Source of the DNA: DSCS01 sp035391585
GTDB lineage: Bacteria; Macinerneyibacteriota; Macinerneyibacteria; Macinerneyibacteriales; DSCS01
Direction: 5' to 3'
Length of the DNA: 64,000 bases
Assembly: GCA_964574875.1 (NCBI GenBank)
Contig: CAZNOX010000006.1
Span: forward strand, 17,547 to 81,546
Both the position numbers and the translations under genes were made by a program. The notes under the pieces are model-generated. The model was not told the DNA's origin. It saw only the letters and a list, made by a program, of their open reading frames with translations, and did no database searches. Each line of letters begins with the position of its first letter. Position 1 is the first letter of the stretch. This document shows, piece after piece, positions 18,217-27,946 of this stretch.

Positions 18217-19493
18217 ATATTCTTGTCGTTGATGATGAAAAAAATATCAGACGTGTCATGGAGATCATCACCACGGAGATGGGGTTTCAGTTCTTCGGGG
18301 CGGAGGATCCCGAAAAAGCAGCAGTTATCCTGGAAACGTCTCCCATCGACATCCTTGTGCTGGACATCAAGATGCCGAAAATGGACGGGATCTCCTTTTT
18401 AAAAGTCATCCAGTCTCAATATCCGGAGATCCCGGTGATCATGCTCTCCGGGCACGGGACAGTCTCCGGTGCCGTAGAAGCCATGAAGATCGGGGCTGTG
18501 GACTTCATCGAAAAGAACGGGGATGAAGAGCAGATCAGATCTGTTTTAAGGAAGAGAGCCGATATGATCCTCTGGGGCCGGCAGGGGGAAGAGAATGATG
18601 TGCTCTTCCGGGATCCCAAGATGGTCAGACTCATCAAAAAGGCGGACAACCTGGCGGGGAAGAGGATCAATCTTCTTCTCACAGGGGAGAATGGCGTGGG
18701 CAAGGAGGTCATCGCCAAATACATCCATGGGAAAATCATGGGCGGAAAGTCCCCTTTTATCCCGGTCAACTGCGGAGCGCTCCCTGAAGAGCTTTTTGAA
18801 TCGGAGATGTTCGGTTATGAAAAGGGAGCGTTTACCGGAGCGGATAAACGGCAGGCGGGAAAGATCCGGGCCGCCGGCGGAGGGACACTTTTTCTGGATG
18901 AGGTCGGGGATCTTTCACAGAAAAGCCAGGTCAGCCTGCTTCGCGTCCTTCAGGACGGCCAGGTCACTCCCCTGGGAAGTGTTTCTCCTGTCTCTGTGGA
19001 ATTCAACCTCATCAGTGCCACAAACAAGGATCTGGCCATGATGGTCATGAACAAAAAGTTCAGGGAGGACCTCTTCTTCCGTATCAATGTCATGGATATG
19101 CATATTCCTCCTCTGCGGGACCGGCGCCAGGATATCATGCCCCTGGCTTATCATTTCCTCCATGAGATCACCCGGAAATACGGGATGGCAAAAAAGGGGA
19201 TCCATCCGGACCTGGAGACATTCATGCTTCATTATACATGGCCGGGGAATGTCCGTGAACTGAAGAATTTTATCGAACGCCTGGCGATCCTTTCTGACGG
19301 AGAGACGCTCTATTACAAAGAGTCGGATCTTGCCGGCGCAAGGATGGACCTCAATGCTCTTCTTGATAAAAACGAAAAGGAGATCCTCACAAGGGTCATC
19401 ACCATCACAGGGGGAGACCGGGAGAAGATGTCCCGGCTTCTCAACATCCCTGTGAAAGAAGTCAAAGAAAGGCTGCAGCGTCATGATCTTTAA
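18213..19493 (+). CDS. NtrC-family sigma-54-dependent response regulator
   Basis: A 426-residue regulator. The receiver domain has VDDE and phosphorylatable Asp 51 in LDIKMPKMDG. The AAA+ domain has Walker A GENGVGKE, the sigma-54 contact loop GAFTGA, a LFLDEVGDL Walker B, and FFRINVMDMHIPPLRDR. A short Fis-like helix-turn-helix ends the protein (MSRLLNIPVKEVKERL). It should activate sigma-54 promoters on phosphorylation by the kinase encoded immediately upstream. The gene for the M6-like secreted protein starts inside its last codons. Confidence 0.92.
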   Translation: MNILVVDDEKNIRRVMEIITTEMGFQFFGAEDPEKAAVILETSPIDILVLDIKMPKMDGISFLKVIQSQYPEIPVIMLSGHGTVSGAVEAMKIGAVDFIEKNGDEEQIRSVLRKRADMILWGRQGEENDVLFRDPKMVRLIKKADNLAGKRINLLLTGENGVGKEVIAKYIHGKIMGGKSPFIPVNCGALPEELFESEMFGYEKGAFTGADKRQAGKIRAAGGGTLFLDEVGDLSQKSQVSLLRVLQDGQVTPLGSVSPVSVEFNLISATNKDLAMMVMNKKFREDLFFRINVMDMHIPPLRDRRQDIMPLAYHFLHEITRKYGMAKKGIHPDLETFMLHYTWPGNVRELKNFIERLAILSDGETLYYKESDLAGARMDLNALLDKNEKEILTRVITITGGDREKMSRLLNIPVKEVKERLQRHDL

Positions 19494-22098
19494 AAAATTC
19501 TGCGGAGTCGTCGTTATGGTTCTTCTTTTTTTATCGACGGTGGCGGCTCTCAAACCGCCGCTTGCTTATTCGGAGAAGACGGAGCCTCTGGTGCCTCCCC
19601 GTACGGGCTCCTGCTCTCTTCTTGTCATCAGGGTCGAGTTTGAACCGGACAGTGAAGACGGAACCACCGGAGACGGACGTTTTACCGTGAGGTCGCTTGC
19701 GGATTCCCAGGCGCAGCCCTTCCTTTATGACTACTTCACTCTCTTCGGCCTGGCCGAAAAAGAGAGCCCTTTCCGGACTCCCGGCGGGTCAGAGGCTTTT
19801 CCCTACTACACCTTGAGCGAGTATTTCAGGGAAGTCTCGGGAGACCTGTTCAGGCTGGAGGAGATCACGGTCTCATCACAGATCTATGTGACGGCAGGGA
19901 AAACGATGGCCTATTTCGGAGCCAATGACAGTCAGGAGGAGAGGCTTTGCGAACTGGCTGACACCGCTCTCGGAATGGCGGAAAACGATTATGACTTCTC
20001 CCAGTATGATTATATTGCCCTTCTTCATGCCGGCGCGGGAGAGGAGTTTGACATGAACGGGGACTCTCCCGATGATATCCTGACCACTTCGTTCACTCCC
20101 GAAGCCTACCAGGAGATCACGGGGACCCCTCTGAGAAGCGATGTGCCCAACGGGGTCATGATCATCCCTGAGACAGAGAACCAGGATTCAGGGCCTGATG
20201 ATATGCCTCTCAGTAGCCTCGGCCCTGCTGCGTTTTCCCTGGGGACACTCCTGGGGATGCCCACGACATATGATCTTTCCGGCAGGACATCGGGAGCGGG
20301 GATGTGGGACCTCATGAGTTACGGATTTTCCAACTACCTGGGATTCCTCCCCATGCCCCCATCAGGCTACATCAAGGAGAAGATGGGGTGGGCGGAACCT
20401 CTTCTGCTGGACAGAAAGGGCCTTTTTTCCCTGGAACCCTTCAGCTGCGATGTCAAAGAGGAGGCCTGGAACGGGAACCGTCTCTATAAGATCGTCATCG
20501 GCAAGGGGGAATACTTCCTTCTGGAATACCGGAACGGCCAGGGGATCGGAAAAAGCTTTCAGGCCTTTTCCTACCTGGGCCGCCAGGGGGATTACTATAT
20601 CATGGAACCTTCAGAAGGAGCCCTCCCCGGGATCACCATCTGGCATGTCAACGAGGATATCATCGCTTTGGACCCCTCCAATCTCAACGGCCTCCAGGGA
20701 AAGGGCCTGGATCTTGAAGAAGCTGACGGCCTGAACGACCTGGACCGGCCCCTGGGCAGTACGGGCAGCCTGGGCGACAGGACGGACTGCTTCAGCAGCA
20801 GGACATGGGAGATCTTCACTGACGAGACATCCCCCTCCGCCCGGGATGATCAGGGCGGGCGAAGCGGGATCCGGCTCACGGGACTCGACGCAGAAAGCAG
20901 TGCGGGACATGTCACTATGGAATCGGCAAGGCCGGATTATTTTCCTCTCACAAGACCGGGGATCGTTCTGGCGTCTCCGGACCTCTTTGTCACATCATCC
21001 GGGGCCTACAGTGCAGAGGGGGCGATGCTCTTTTCATTTGAAGGAGAAAACCCGCTTCTTCTCGACAGGGGTTTTCTTTTCACAGACCAAGCCCTCTATT
21101 CTCTCCCCGACGGATCTCTTCTCCGGTCATGGGACTCTTTTCTCGGAGGGGAACTGCTGGAAGCCAGACGAGAAAACGGATCCTATTTTCTGCGTACCGG
21201 CCAGAAAAGCTTTCTCTATGACGAGGCCTTTGTCCTCCTTGCTGAGACAGAGCGCCCCGGGACGACATTTTTAGGACTTGCCGGGCTCTCAACAGCAGCT
21301 CTTTCAGGAGGAGTCCTCTATCTGGGAGACTCTCCGGTCATGGAAGAGGCCGAGGATGTCCGTCTTTATAACGGAGAACTCTTTGTGTCAAGCCGGGGGC
21401 ACTTTTACCGGATAGACCCGGCTCATCCTGTTCCTTGTCTCTTCCCTGCATCTTCTGTGACGGTTGAAGACTTCTTCCCCCTTGATTACGATTGTGACGG
21501 CATGACGGAACTCTTTGCACTCACATCGGATCAGCTTGTGGTCCTCAATGAGACAGGGCCGGAAGAGAGTTTTCGTCTCCCGGGCTTCCGGGAGATGATC
21601 CCTTTTGAAAAAGGGGAGAAGATCCGGATTCTTCTCACAGGAGACCGGACGGCTGTCCTGGAACCCGGCACGGAAGAGGTCTTCCTGTATACGGGGGAGG
21701 ACTCATCGACGACCGGAGCCGGCGGGGGAGACCTGCTCTACAGAAATGAAGATGCTGTCTACGCCATGACGCTTTATGACCGTCTTCTCCGCGACGGATC
21801 GACATTGGAAGGGCCCAGTGAGGGGACCGCGGCGCCTCCCGAAGACCGGGCTGTCTATGCCTACCCCAATCCTGCAGACGGAGAGGTCGTTTCTGTGCGT
21901 TTTTCTGCACTTTCGGGGAAACGAGCCCTTCTGGTCCTCTTTAATGCCGCCATGGAGGAGGTCAAAAGAGTGAGTGCAGAGACAGTTTCCGGAGAGAATA
22001 ATATGGTCCTCTCCCTCACAGGGGTCCCCAAAGGAACGTATCTTATCAAGCTGAAATACGGAGACGAGACCACTTTCATCAAGGTCGTCAGGTTATGA
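19483..22098 (+). CDS. Secreted M6-peptidase-like protein lacking the HExxH zinc motif
   Basis: An 871-residue exported protein with a signal peptide (about 1-28, ending near LAYS). Residues about 45-330 follow the M6/immune-inhibitor-A fold: a LLVIRVEF start, TLSEYFREVSG, YDYIALLHAG, and MWDLMSYG with a following GYIKEKMGW. At the position of the catalytic HExxHxxGLPDLYD, the sequence reads FSLGT (251-255) followed by LLGMPTTYD, so both zinc histidines and the glutamate are absent. The C-terminal ~75 residues form an AYPNP-type FlgD/sorting-like Ig domain with GTYLIKL. It is probably a binding or structural protein, not a protease. It lies between two NtrB/NtrC-like pairs, overlapping both neighbours. 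Confidence 0.75.
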   Translation: MIFKKFCGVVVMVLLFLSTVAALKPPLAYSEKTEPLVPPRTGSCSLLVIRVEFEPDSEDGTTGDGRFTVRSLADSQAQPFLYDYFTLFGLAEKESPFRTPGGSEAFPYYTLSEYFREVSGDLFRLEEITVSSQIYVTAGKTMAYFGANDSQEERLCELADTALGMAENDYDFSQYDYIALLHAGAGEEFDMNGDSPDDILTTSFTPEAYQEITGTPLRSDVPNGVMIIPETENQDSGPDDMPLSSLGPAAFSLGTLLGMPTTYDLSGRTSGAGMWDLMSYGFSNYLGFLPMPPSGYIKEKMGWAEPLLLDRKGLFSLEPFSCDVKEEAWNGNRLYKIVIGKGEYFLLEYRNGQGIGKSFQAFSYLGRQGDYYIMEPSEGALPGITIWHVNEDIIALDPSNLNGLQGKGLDLEEADGLNDLDRPLGSTGSLGDRTDCFSSRTWEIFTDETSPSARDDQGGRSGIRLTGLDAESSAGHVTMESARPDYFPLTRPGIVLASPDLFVTSSGAYSAEGAMLFSFEGENPLLLDRGFLFTDQALYSLPDGSLLRSWDSFLGGELLEARRENGSYFLRTGQKSFLYDEAFVLLAETERPGTTFLGLAGLSTAALSGGVLYLGDSPVMEEAEDVRLYNGELFVSSRGHFYRIDPAHPVPCLFPASSVTVEDFFPLDYDCDGMTELFALTSDQLVVLNETGPEESFRLPGFREMIPFEKGEKIRILLTGDRTAVLEPGTEEVFLYTGEDSSTTGAGGGDLLYRNEDAVYAMTLYDRLLRDGSTLEGPSEGTAAPPEDRAVYAYPNPADGEVVSVRFSALSGKRALLVLFNAAMEEVKRVSAETVSGENNMVLSLTGVPKGTYLIKLKYGDETTFIKVVRL

Positions 22099-23684
22099 AA
22101 AGGAAGATCGTCCTTTCGTTTGCGCTGGTCAACCTGATTCTTCTTCTTATCTTTCACATGGTCTACAGGGCCACGCTGGACCTCTACCGGTCACAGCTTC
22201 AGCATAATCTCTATGCGACAATACGGCTGGCGGAACGTTTTCCTGTCGATCAGCGTCCGGGGGAGTTTATCGACATGGCCGGGGCCAGACTTCTGGAAAC
22301 AGTCTATTTTCTCGATACTGAAGAGTTTTACGGCAGGATCGATGTGACAGTCAAAGAGGAGCTGGCTGCGATCACAGAGGACCGGGAGTATTTTAAAGGC
22401 CGGAAACTTTACAAGTTTTATCCCTCCCGGGAAGGGCGCGACCTCATCATCGTCATGGCGGTCCCTGAAAATATATGGAAGACAGGGATCCTGAAGATCA
22501 CCGGCCTTCTCATCCTCTTTGTGGTGGCCACCAATATCACGTTTTTCTTATTGACCCGCCTGTTTCTTATCAAGCCCATGGAGTATATCAGTGTGATCAC
22601 CGACAGGATCCGACGGGGAGATTACGATGCCCGTGTGGAGATCGAGGGAAGCCGGGAGGTCGTGGCCCTGGCCGACAATATCAATAATATGGCCGAGACG
22701 ATCAAAAATGATATCGCCCTTCTCAACCTGGTCATTGAGAACATGAGGCTGGGCTTTTTGGTTTATGACGATGAGGGCGAGATCATCCTCATCAACCGGG
22801 AAGCGAAAGAGGTCTTGGACCTCTCCTTGGGAGATCCGGTCATCCCCCATTTCCCTTTTCTTCCGGAGAACCCTTCTGAAAGCCGTCAGGGGTTTTTTGC
22901 AGGAGCGAAGATCTTCGACCGTTCCGGAGGTCCTCTTTTTGCCGATGTGGCTCTCTCCTCTTTCCGGCAGGGACAGGGGTTTTCTCATGCTCTGGCCCTT
23001 CAGGAGATCGAGGATCTCACCCATCACAACAACAGCCACCTGATCTCGTTTATGCGCACCCTGACCCTGATGCTGGCCCATGAGATCAAGAATCCGCTCA
23101 ATGTCATCGGGATGATCACCCAGATGGCTGAAAAAAAATTCGGGCCCGATGCCATGTGGGATGATATCCGCAGCGAAGAACGGAATATCACGGCTGTCAT
23201 CGACACCTTTTCCTCGTTCTTTGCCATCACTCCCCATCCCTTTGATATCAGGAATTTTGTGCAAAACTGGGTGGAAAAGTGGAAAAAGATCTATGCAGAA
23301 AAGGGGATCATTCTGGAAACCCGTTTTGATGATGCAGGACAAGTCAATTTTGACAGCCACCGGTTGGAGATGATCCTCAATAACCTGGTCAAAAACACAC
23401 TGGAAAACGGGGATCCCGGGTGCAGGGCGGTCCTTGACCTTTCCTCCGGGGATGGTAAGATATATCTTGTCTTAACAGATAATACAGGAGGGATCCAGAA
23501 AGAGACACTTTTCAGGTTTCTGGACGGGGGGCACTCCACCAAGGATGAAACACGAGGCTGGGGGCTGGCTCTTGTCCGTCTTCTTCTGCATCTGGGGGGT
23601 GCGGACCTGGAGATCAAGGGGGGAGCAGACAAGGAAACGGAAGTGAGGTTGACCTTTGAGAAGTATGAAAGTCCTCATCGTTGA
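22095..23684 (+). CDS. Membrane sensor histidine kinase, NtrB-like
   Basis: A 529-residue kinase. The first helix (about 6-26) and second (about 132-156) bracket a ~105-residue extracytoplasmic sensor. HAMP (about 158-212), a PAS-like segment (about 220-300), HisKA with MLAHEIKNPLNV (His 329), and HATPase_c (about 430-525; N box NNLVKNTLENG, G box RGWGLALVRLLL) follow. The upstream stop overlaps the ATG. The downstream regulator starts inside its last codons, so the two form a coupled pair. Confidence 0.9.
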   Translation: MKRKIVLSFALVNLILLLIFHMVYRATLDLYRSQLQHNLYATIRLAERFPVDQRPGEFIDMAGARLLETVYFLDTEEFYGRIDVTVKEELAAITEDREYFKGRKLYKFYPSREGRDLIIVMAVPENIWKTGILKITGLLILFVVATNITFFLLTRLFLIKPMEYISVITDRIRRGDYDARVEIEGSREVVALADNINNMAETIKNDIALLNLVIENMRLGFLVYDDEGEIILINREAKEVLDLSLGDPVIPHFPFLPENPSESRQGFFAGAKIFDRSGGPLFADVALSSFRQGQGFSHALALQEIEDLTHHNNSHLISFMRTLTLMLAHEIKNPLNVIGMITQMAEKKFGPDAMWDDIRSEERNITAVIDTFSSFFAITPHPFDIRNFVQNWVEKWKKIYAEKGIILETRFDDAGQVNFDSHRLEMILNNLVKNTLENGDPGCRAVLDLSSGDGKIYLVLTDNTGGIQKETLFRFLDGGHSTKDETRGWGLALVRLLLHLGGADLEIKGGADKETEVRLTFEKYESPHR

Positions 23685-25005
23685 AGATGAAGCCACACAG
23701 TTGAAATACATGTCCCGGTTTGTCTCTTCCCTGGGGTATGAGGTCCTGGAAGCTGATGACGGGAAAAAGGCATTGAGCCTGCTGGAGGGTGACAGGGATG
23801 TCGATGTGGTCATCACCGATTATAAACTCAGGGAGATGAACGGGCTTCTTTTGCTTCAGCAGATCAAAAAACGACTCCTGACCTGCGATGTCATCATCGT
23901 CACCGCGTACGGGAATACAGAGGATGCGGTCCTGGCTATGAAACTCGGGGCGTTCGATTATCTGAGTAAACCCCTGAACTTCGACGAACTGGAGCTTGTC
24001 CTGAAAAGAGCGGAACATACCAGGGACCTCCAGGCGAAAGTCGAAGGATATGAGCAGAGCTCCCGGCCCCACAAGGAGATCGTCTTTCAGTCATCACTCT
24101 TTAACGATGCCCTTGAGAGGGCCGGAAAAGCGGCGGAGACCGATGTCACCGTCCTGCTCACGGGAGAGAGCGGCACAGGGAAAGAACTCGTCGCTGACTA
24201 TATCCATGACCACAGCCCCCGGCGGAAGGCCCCCTTTGTCAAAGTCTTCTGTACCGCCATCCCGGAAAGCCTCATCGAATCCGAGCTTTTCGGTTATAAA
24301 AAAGGCTCTTTTACAGGAGCCGAAAGCGACCGGAAAGGGAAACTCGAGTATGCCAACAGGAGTTCCATCCTTCTGGACGAGATCTCGGAGATCCCCCTTC
24401 ATATCCAGTCCAAACTTCTGCGTGTCCTCCAGGAAAAAGAGATCCAGAGGGTGGGGGAGGCCGTTCCCCGCGTCATGGACATCAAGATCATCGCCACGAC
24501 AAACAAGGACCTCAGGGAGAGTGTCCGCCAGGGACTCTTCAGGGAAGACCTCTATTACAGGCTGAAGGTCTTTCCCATCCATCTTCCTCCCCTGAGAGAG
24601 AGAAAAGAGGACATCCGTCCTCTGATCAGCTATTTCCTCGACTTCTATAACAGAAAATACGGCCGGAACTTTTCTCTTGGTGAATCAGAACTGGCCAGGC
24701 TGGAAGAGTATCATTGGCCGGGAAATGTCCGTGAGCTGGAAAATCTCCTGATCAACCTTGTTGTAAGCGGTGAACGATATCTGTTGAAAAATACGCTGAA
24801 TTGGAATATAATCAATAATGAGGAAAGTATAAAGACCTTACAGGACGTTGAATGTGAGCATATCAAGCGTGTTTTGAGAGTTTGCAGGGGAAATATGACA
24901 AAATCCGCCGCTTTATTGGGAATTCATCGGAATACTTTGATGAAAAAGGCAAAGGAACTGGACATTGACCTTGACTTTTACAGGCAAAACGATAAACTAT
25001 TATAG
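23665..25005 (+). CDS. NtrC-family sigma-54-dependent response regulator
   Basis: A 446-residue regulator from ATG 23665; an in-frame TTG at 23656 is an alternative. The receiver domain carries Asp 52 in VITDYKLREMNG. The AAA+ domain has Walker A GESGTGKE and a GSFTGA loop (Ser variant of GAFTGA, known in some activators). It also has SILLDEISEI and YYRLKVFPIHLPPLRER. A Fis-like HTH ends the protein (MTKSAALLGIHRNTLMKK). The last ~200 bases are AT-richer than the rest. It is the partner of the kinase upstream. The pil operon starts 16 bases downstream and could be a target, but no sigma-54 promoter was found there. Confidence 0.92.
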   Translation: MKVLIVEDEATQLKYMSRFVSSLGYEVLEADDGKKALSLLEGDRDVDVVITDYKLREMNGLLLLQQIKKRLLTCDVIIVTAYGNTEDAVLAMKLGAFDYLSKPLNFDELELVLKRAEHTRDLQAKVEGYEQSSRPHKEIVFQSSLFNDALERAGKAAETDVTVLLTGESGTGKELVADYIHDHSPRRKAPFVKVFCTAIPESLIESELFGYKKGSFTGAESDRKGKLEYANRSSILLDEISEIPLHIQSKLLRVLQEKEIQRVGEAVPRVMDIKIIATTNKDLRESVRQGLFREDLYYRLKVFPIHLPPLRERKEDIRPLISYFLDFYNRKYGRNFSLGESELARLEEYHWPGNVRELENLLINLVVSGERYLLKNTLNWNIINNEESIKTLQDVECEHIKRVLRVCRGNMTKSAALLGIHRNTLMKKAKELDIDLDFYRQNDKLL

Positions 25006-25020
25006 AAACTAGGAGGAAAC

Positions 25021-26031
25021 ATGAAAAAATTGATTGGGTTGGATATCGGCTCATACAGCGTAAAAGCCGTGGACATCAAGGTTTCATCCAAGGATATTGA
25101 AATAAAAAATTTCGGGCATGACCTTCTTTCCCGTGAAAGTATCGTGGAAGGCGAGATCATGGACACCAATCTCATCGAAGAAGTCATCAGGACTGTCTTC
25201 ACGCGCCGCAAGATCAAAAACAAAAACCTTTCCATCTCCATCTCCGGACGAAATCTTATTCTGAAATCTGTCCAGATCGATGCGGTTGGCGAAGAGAAGG
25301 TGCGCAATACCCTGGAATATGAGTTTCCTAATCATATCCCTTATGAACGTGATGATATCTACTACGATTTCTCCATCGTTTCAGAAGAGGGCGGCCGGTC
25401 GGATGTCCTCATCGCCGCCGCAAAGAAAGAGGTGGTGAACAGCCGGGTGAACCTCCTGAAGAGCCTGGGTCTGGTCCCCCTGGCTGTGGATACAGCCGCC
25501 ATGGCGATTCAGAATGCCTATGAAGCCATCCAGGGCCCCATCACCGGCACAGTCTTTATCGCCGATATCGGAGCGGAAAAGACGAGTTTCAGCATTGTGG
25601 TGAACGGTGTTCCGAAATTTGTCCGTGAGATCCCGGTGGGAGGCAACCATTACACTGATGTCATTGCCAAAGAACTGGGGGTCAACTATGAAGTGGCCGA
25701 ACGCATCAAGCTGGGAGAGGAGAAGAGCGACTCGAGCCTTGAGGAGCTCTTTGACGCCACCAACCAGAATCTCAGCAACCAGATGAAGCGTTCTCTGGAA
25801 TATATCAAGGGGAATGCCCCTCTGATGGTCAACAAAGGCGTTCTCACGGGAGGCGGGGCTCTCACTCCCGGATTACTCGATTTTCTCAAAGGAGAGATGG
25901 ATGCGTCTGAAATCGAGCTCTTCAACCCCGTGGAGTATGTCAAAGCACCTTCGGAGCTGCTGCCAGAACTTCAGAAAGTCGGCCCGGCCCTTTCGGTCTG
26001 TATCGGCCTGGCGATGAGGAAGGTGAAATAG
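25021..26031 (+). CDS. pilM: Type IV pilus assembly protein PilM
   Basis: A 336-residue actin-like ATPase. The start MKKLIGLDIGSYSVKAV is the phosphate-1 motif of PilM; IADIGAEKTSFSIV and GGGALTPGL are the later nucleotide-binding motifs. PilM binds the cytoplasmic tail of PilN and links the inner-membrane PilN-PilO platform to the pilus machine. A very good ribosome site (AGGAGG) precedes the ATG. It is the first of five pil genes in the conserved order M-N-O-P-Q. Confidence 0.95.
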   Translation: MKKLIGLDIGSYSVKAVDIKVSSKDIEIKNFGHDLLSRESIVEGEIMDTNLIEEVIRTVFTRRKIKNKNLSISISGRNLILKSVQIDAVGEEKVRNTLEYEFPNHIPYERDDIYYDFSIVSEEGGRSDVLIAAAKKEVVNSRVNLLKSLGLVPLAVDTAAMAIQNAYEAIQGPITGTVFIADIGAEKTSFSIVVNGVPKFVREIPVGGNHYTDVIAKELGVNYEVAERIKLGEEKSDSSLEELFDATNQNLSNQMKRSLEYIKGNAPLMVNKGVLTGGGALTPGLLDFLKGEMDASEIELFNPVEYVKAPSELLPELQKVGPALSVCIGLAMRKVK

Positions 26032-26032
26032 T

Positions 26033-26593
26033 ATGCTGGAAATCAACCTGATTCCCAAAGAGGAACGGAAGGGGCGTCATAATATTCCCATCGGCCCCTT
26101 TTCCATCATCCTTGTGTTTGCCGGGGTCATCGTGGTCATGATCCTCCTCTATCTGAACAATATGAGGGTGATCAACAATTTAAACGGAGACCTGGCGAAA
26201 GTCGCGGCAGACAAGAAGCGTTATGTGCGGTTCGATCAGGAATACCAGGCATTGAATAATCAGTTGAAAGAGATCGATAAAAAATTCCAGATCCTGAGTA
26301 AACTGGACAAGGGGAGGACATTCGCTCCCAAGCTCATGGAAGATGTGCTCATCAGGCTGCCGGTGAACACATGGCTTCTCTCCTTCGACCTGAACCGGAA
26401 CAACCTGCGGATCGAGGGATCCGGAATGAATAATTATCTCATATCGGATTTCGCCGAAAGCCTGGAGCGTTCCGAGTTTTTCCAGGCCATTGAGATCGGG
26501 GAAGTCAAGGAGAAAAAAGAGAAGATCGGGGATCAGGACACCTTAACGTCATCGTTTGAGTTAAGCTGTACCATCAAACCCGATTTCAGGTAG
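26033..26593 (+). CDS. pilN: Type IV pilus inner-membrane protein PilN
   Basis: A 186-residue bitopic protein. The start MLEINLIPKEER is the conserved PilN tail that docks onto PilM. One membrane helix (about 22-43) is followed by a coiled coil and a ferredoxin-like periplasmic domain. It pairs with PilO. It follows pilM by one base and precedes pilO by nine. Confidence 0.92.
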   Translation: MLEINLIPKEERKGRHNIPIGPFSIILVFAGVIVVMILLYLNNMRVINNLNGDLAKVAADKKRYVRFDQEYQALNNQLKEIDKKFQILSKLDKGRTFAPKLMEDVLIRLPVNTWLLSFDLNRNNLRIEGSGMNNYLISDFAESLERSEFFQAIEIGEVKEKKEKIGDQDTLTSSFELSCTIKPDFR

Positions 26594-26602
26594 GGAGGGG
26601 AC

Positions 26603-27190
26603 ATGGCCGAAGGTTTTAATCTCAATGACCCGAAATATCAGAAAATACTGGTGGGGATCCTCGCCGGTGTTATCGTGATTGTCGTCTTCTATTTTTACGT
26701 GCTGAGCCCACAGCGCCAGCAGATCAGCGATCTGAAACAAAAAATCGAAAAAGAGAAGATGGAGGTCAAGCGTCTGGTGGCCCTGAGCAAGAAGATCCCT
26801 GAACTGCAGGCCGAGCTGGACGGCAAGAAAGAAGAGATCGCCCGGATATCGAAATCTCTGCCCACACGCCAGGAGATCCCTACGCTGCTCAGGCAGATCA
26901 CCGATGCTTCACAGCAGGCGGGGATCACCCTGACCTATTTTAATCCCGGACGGATGGAAGCCAAGGGGGACTATCTCGAATTCAAAGTGGATATCCAGCT
27001 TGAGGGAACCTATCACAAAGTGGGGCACTTCCTCTCCCAGCTGAGCCAGCTCTCCCGGATCATCAATGTGGGGAACCTCAGTATGACCCGCCTTCCCACA
27101 GTGGATAAGAATACCATTAATGTCAAACTCGATCTCGTCGCCTATGTCTATAACCAGGCACAGGGCGAAAAATCCGGAAAAGGGAAATAA
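26603..27190 (+). CDS. pilO: Type IV pilus inner-membrane protein PilO
   Basis: A 195-residue protein with one membrane helix (about 17-36), a heptad-rich coiled coil (about 40-85) and a C-terminal ferredoxin-like domain (LEFKVDIQLEGTYHKVGHFLSQLSQL in pieces, about 124-155). PilO heterodimerises with PilN to form the alignment complex. A GGGAGGGG site precedes ATG 26603. Confidence 0.92.
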   Translation: MAEGFNLNDPKYQKILVGILAGVIVIVVFYFYVLSPQRQQISDLKQKIEKEKMEVKRLVALSKKIPELQAELDGKKEEIARISKSLPTRQEIPTLLRQITDASQQAGITLTYFNPGRMEAKGDYLEFKVDIQLEGTYHKVGHFLSQLSQLSRIINVGNLSMTRLPTVDKNTINVKLDLVAYVYNQAQGEKSGKGK

Positions 27191-27199
27191 GGAGTAGCT

Positions 27200-27946
27200 A
27201 TGAAAAGATCACTTTTATTCATCCTTGTTCTCGGACTGCTTTCGGCCTGCGGCAACGGCGGCATCGGAGGTTTTTTCAGCGGGCTCTTCTCGTCTGAGAA
27301 AGAGGCCCCGGAACGGACTCCCGCACGCATCGTCAAACCTGCCGAAGAAGGCGGGGAACAGGAAAAACAGGCGACCACTCTGGACGGAAGCGCTCAGAAA
27401 AACGGCGCTGAAAAGAAGACGCCGGATGCGCAGGGGACCGGAGACCAGAAGGCTCCTGCTCCCGCTGAAAAGACAGCGGCTGCCCAGGCTCCTCCAAAAG
27501 AACCGTCCAAGAGTGTCACAGAAAAAAAAGCTCCTGCTGAATCCCCCGTCCCTGTGAAAAAGGAAACCGAGCCGGAGAAGGAGGTCGTTGAGGTCTACAG
27601 ATACAAGGACCACAGCAAGACCGATCCCTTTCTTTCACCGGGAGACCTGACCAGGGAAAAAGGGGGCAAGCTGAATGTCACACTCTCGGGATCCCGGGAG
27701 GGTGAGATCGATTTTTCAAAATTTTCATTCAAAGCCACGATCCAGTATGGTGCTGAACATGTGGCGGTTCTTGAAGATTCCGCCGGCAAGGGGATCATCC
27801 TGAGAGTGGGAGAGGTCTTCGGCGGGGCAAAAGTCATATCAATCGATAGTGAGAGACTTGTATTGAGACGGTTAACGGTTAAAAATGAAGACCAGTCCAG
27901 GGAGATTGTTCTTCAGCGGGTGAAGCCCGAAGGAGGGAACCAATGA
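27200..27946 (+). CDS. pilP: Type IV pilus lipoprotein PilP
   Basis: A 248-residue lipoprotein with lipobox LLSAC (Cys 17). Residues about 35-125 are a low-complexity Lys/Ala/Pro/Glu linker, typical for a periplasm-spanning segment. The C-terminal domain begins at RYKDHSKTDPF, the PilP core signature, and includes GVGEVFGG-like residues. PilP joins PilN/PilO to the secretin PilQ. It overlaps pilQ by four bases. Confidence 0.88.
   Translation: MKRSLLFILVLGLLSACGNGGIGGFFSGLFSSEKEAPERTPARIVKPAEEGGEQEKQATTLDGSAQKNGAEKKTPDAQGTGDQKAPAPAEKTAAAQAPPKEPSKSVTEKKAPAESPVPVKKETEPEKEVVEVYRYKDHSKTDPFLSPGDLTREKGGKLNVTLSGSREGEIDFSKFSFKATIQYGAEHVAVLEDSAGKGIILRVGEVFGGAKVISIDSERLVLRRLTVKNEDQSREIVLQRVKPEGGNQ

Noticed and set aside
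27300..27560. Repeat-like Lys/Ala/Pro segment in pilP as a tandem DNA repeat
   Set aside because: The low complexity is at protein level; the DNA shows no true repeat unit.
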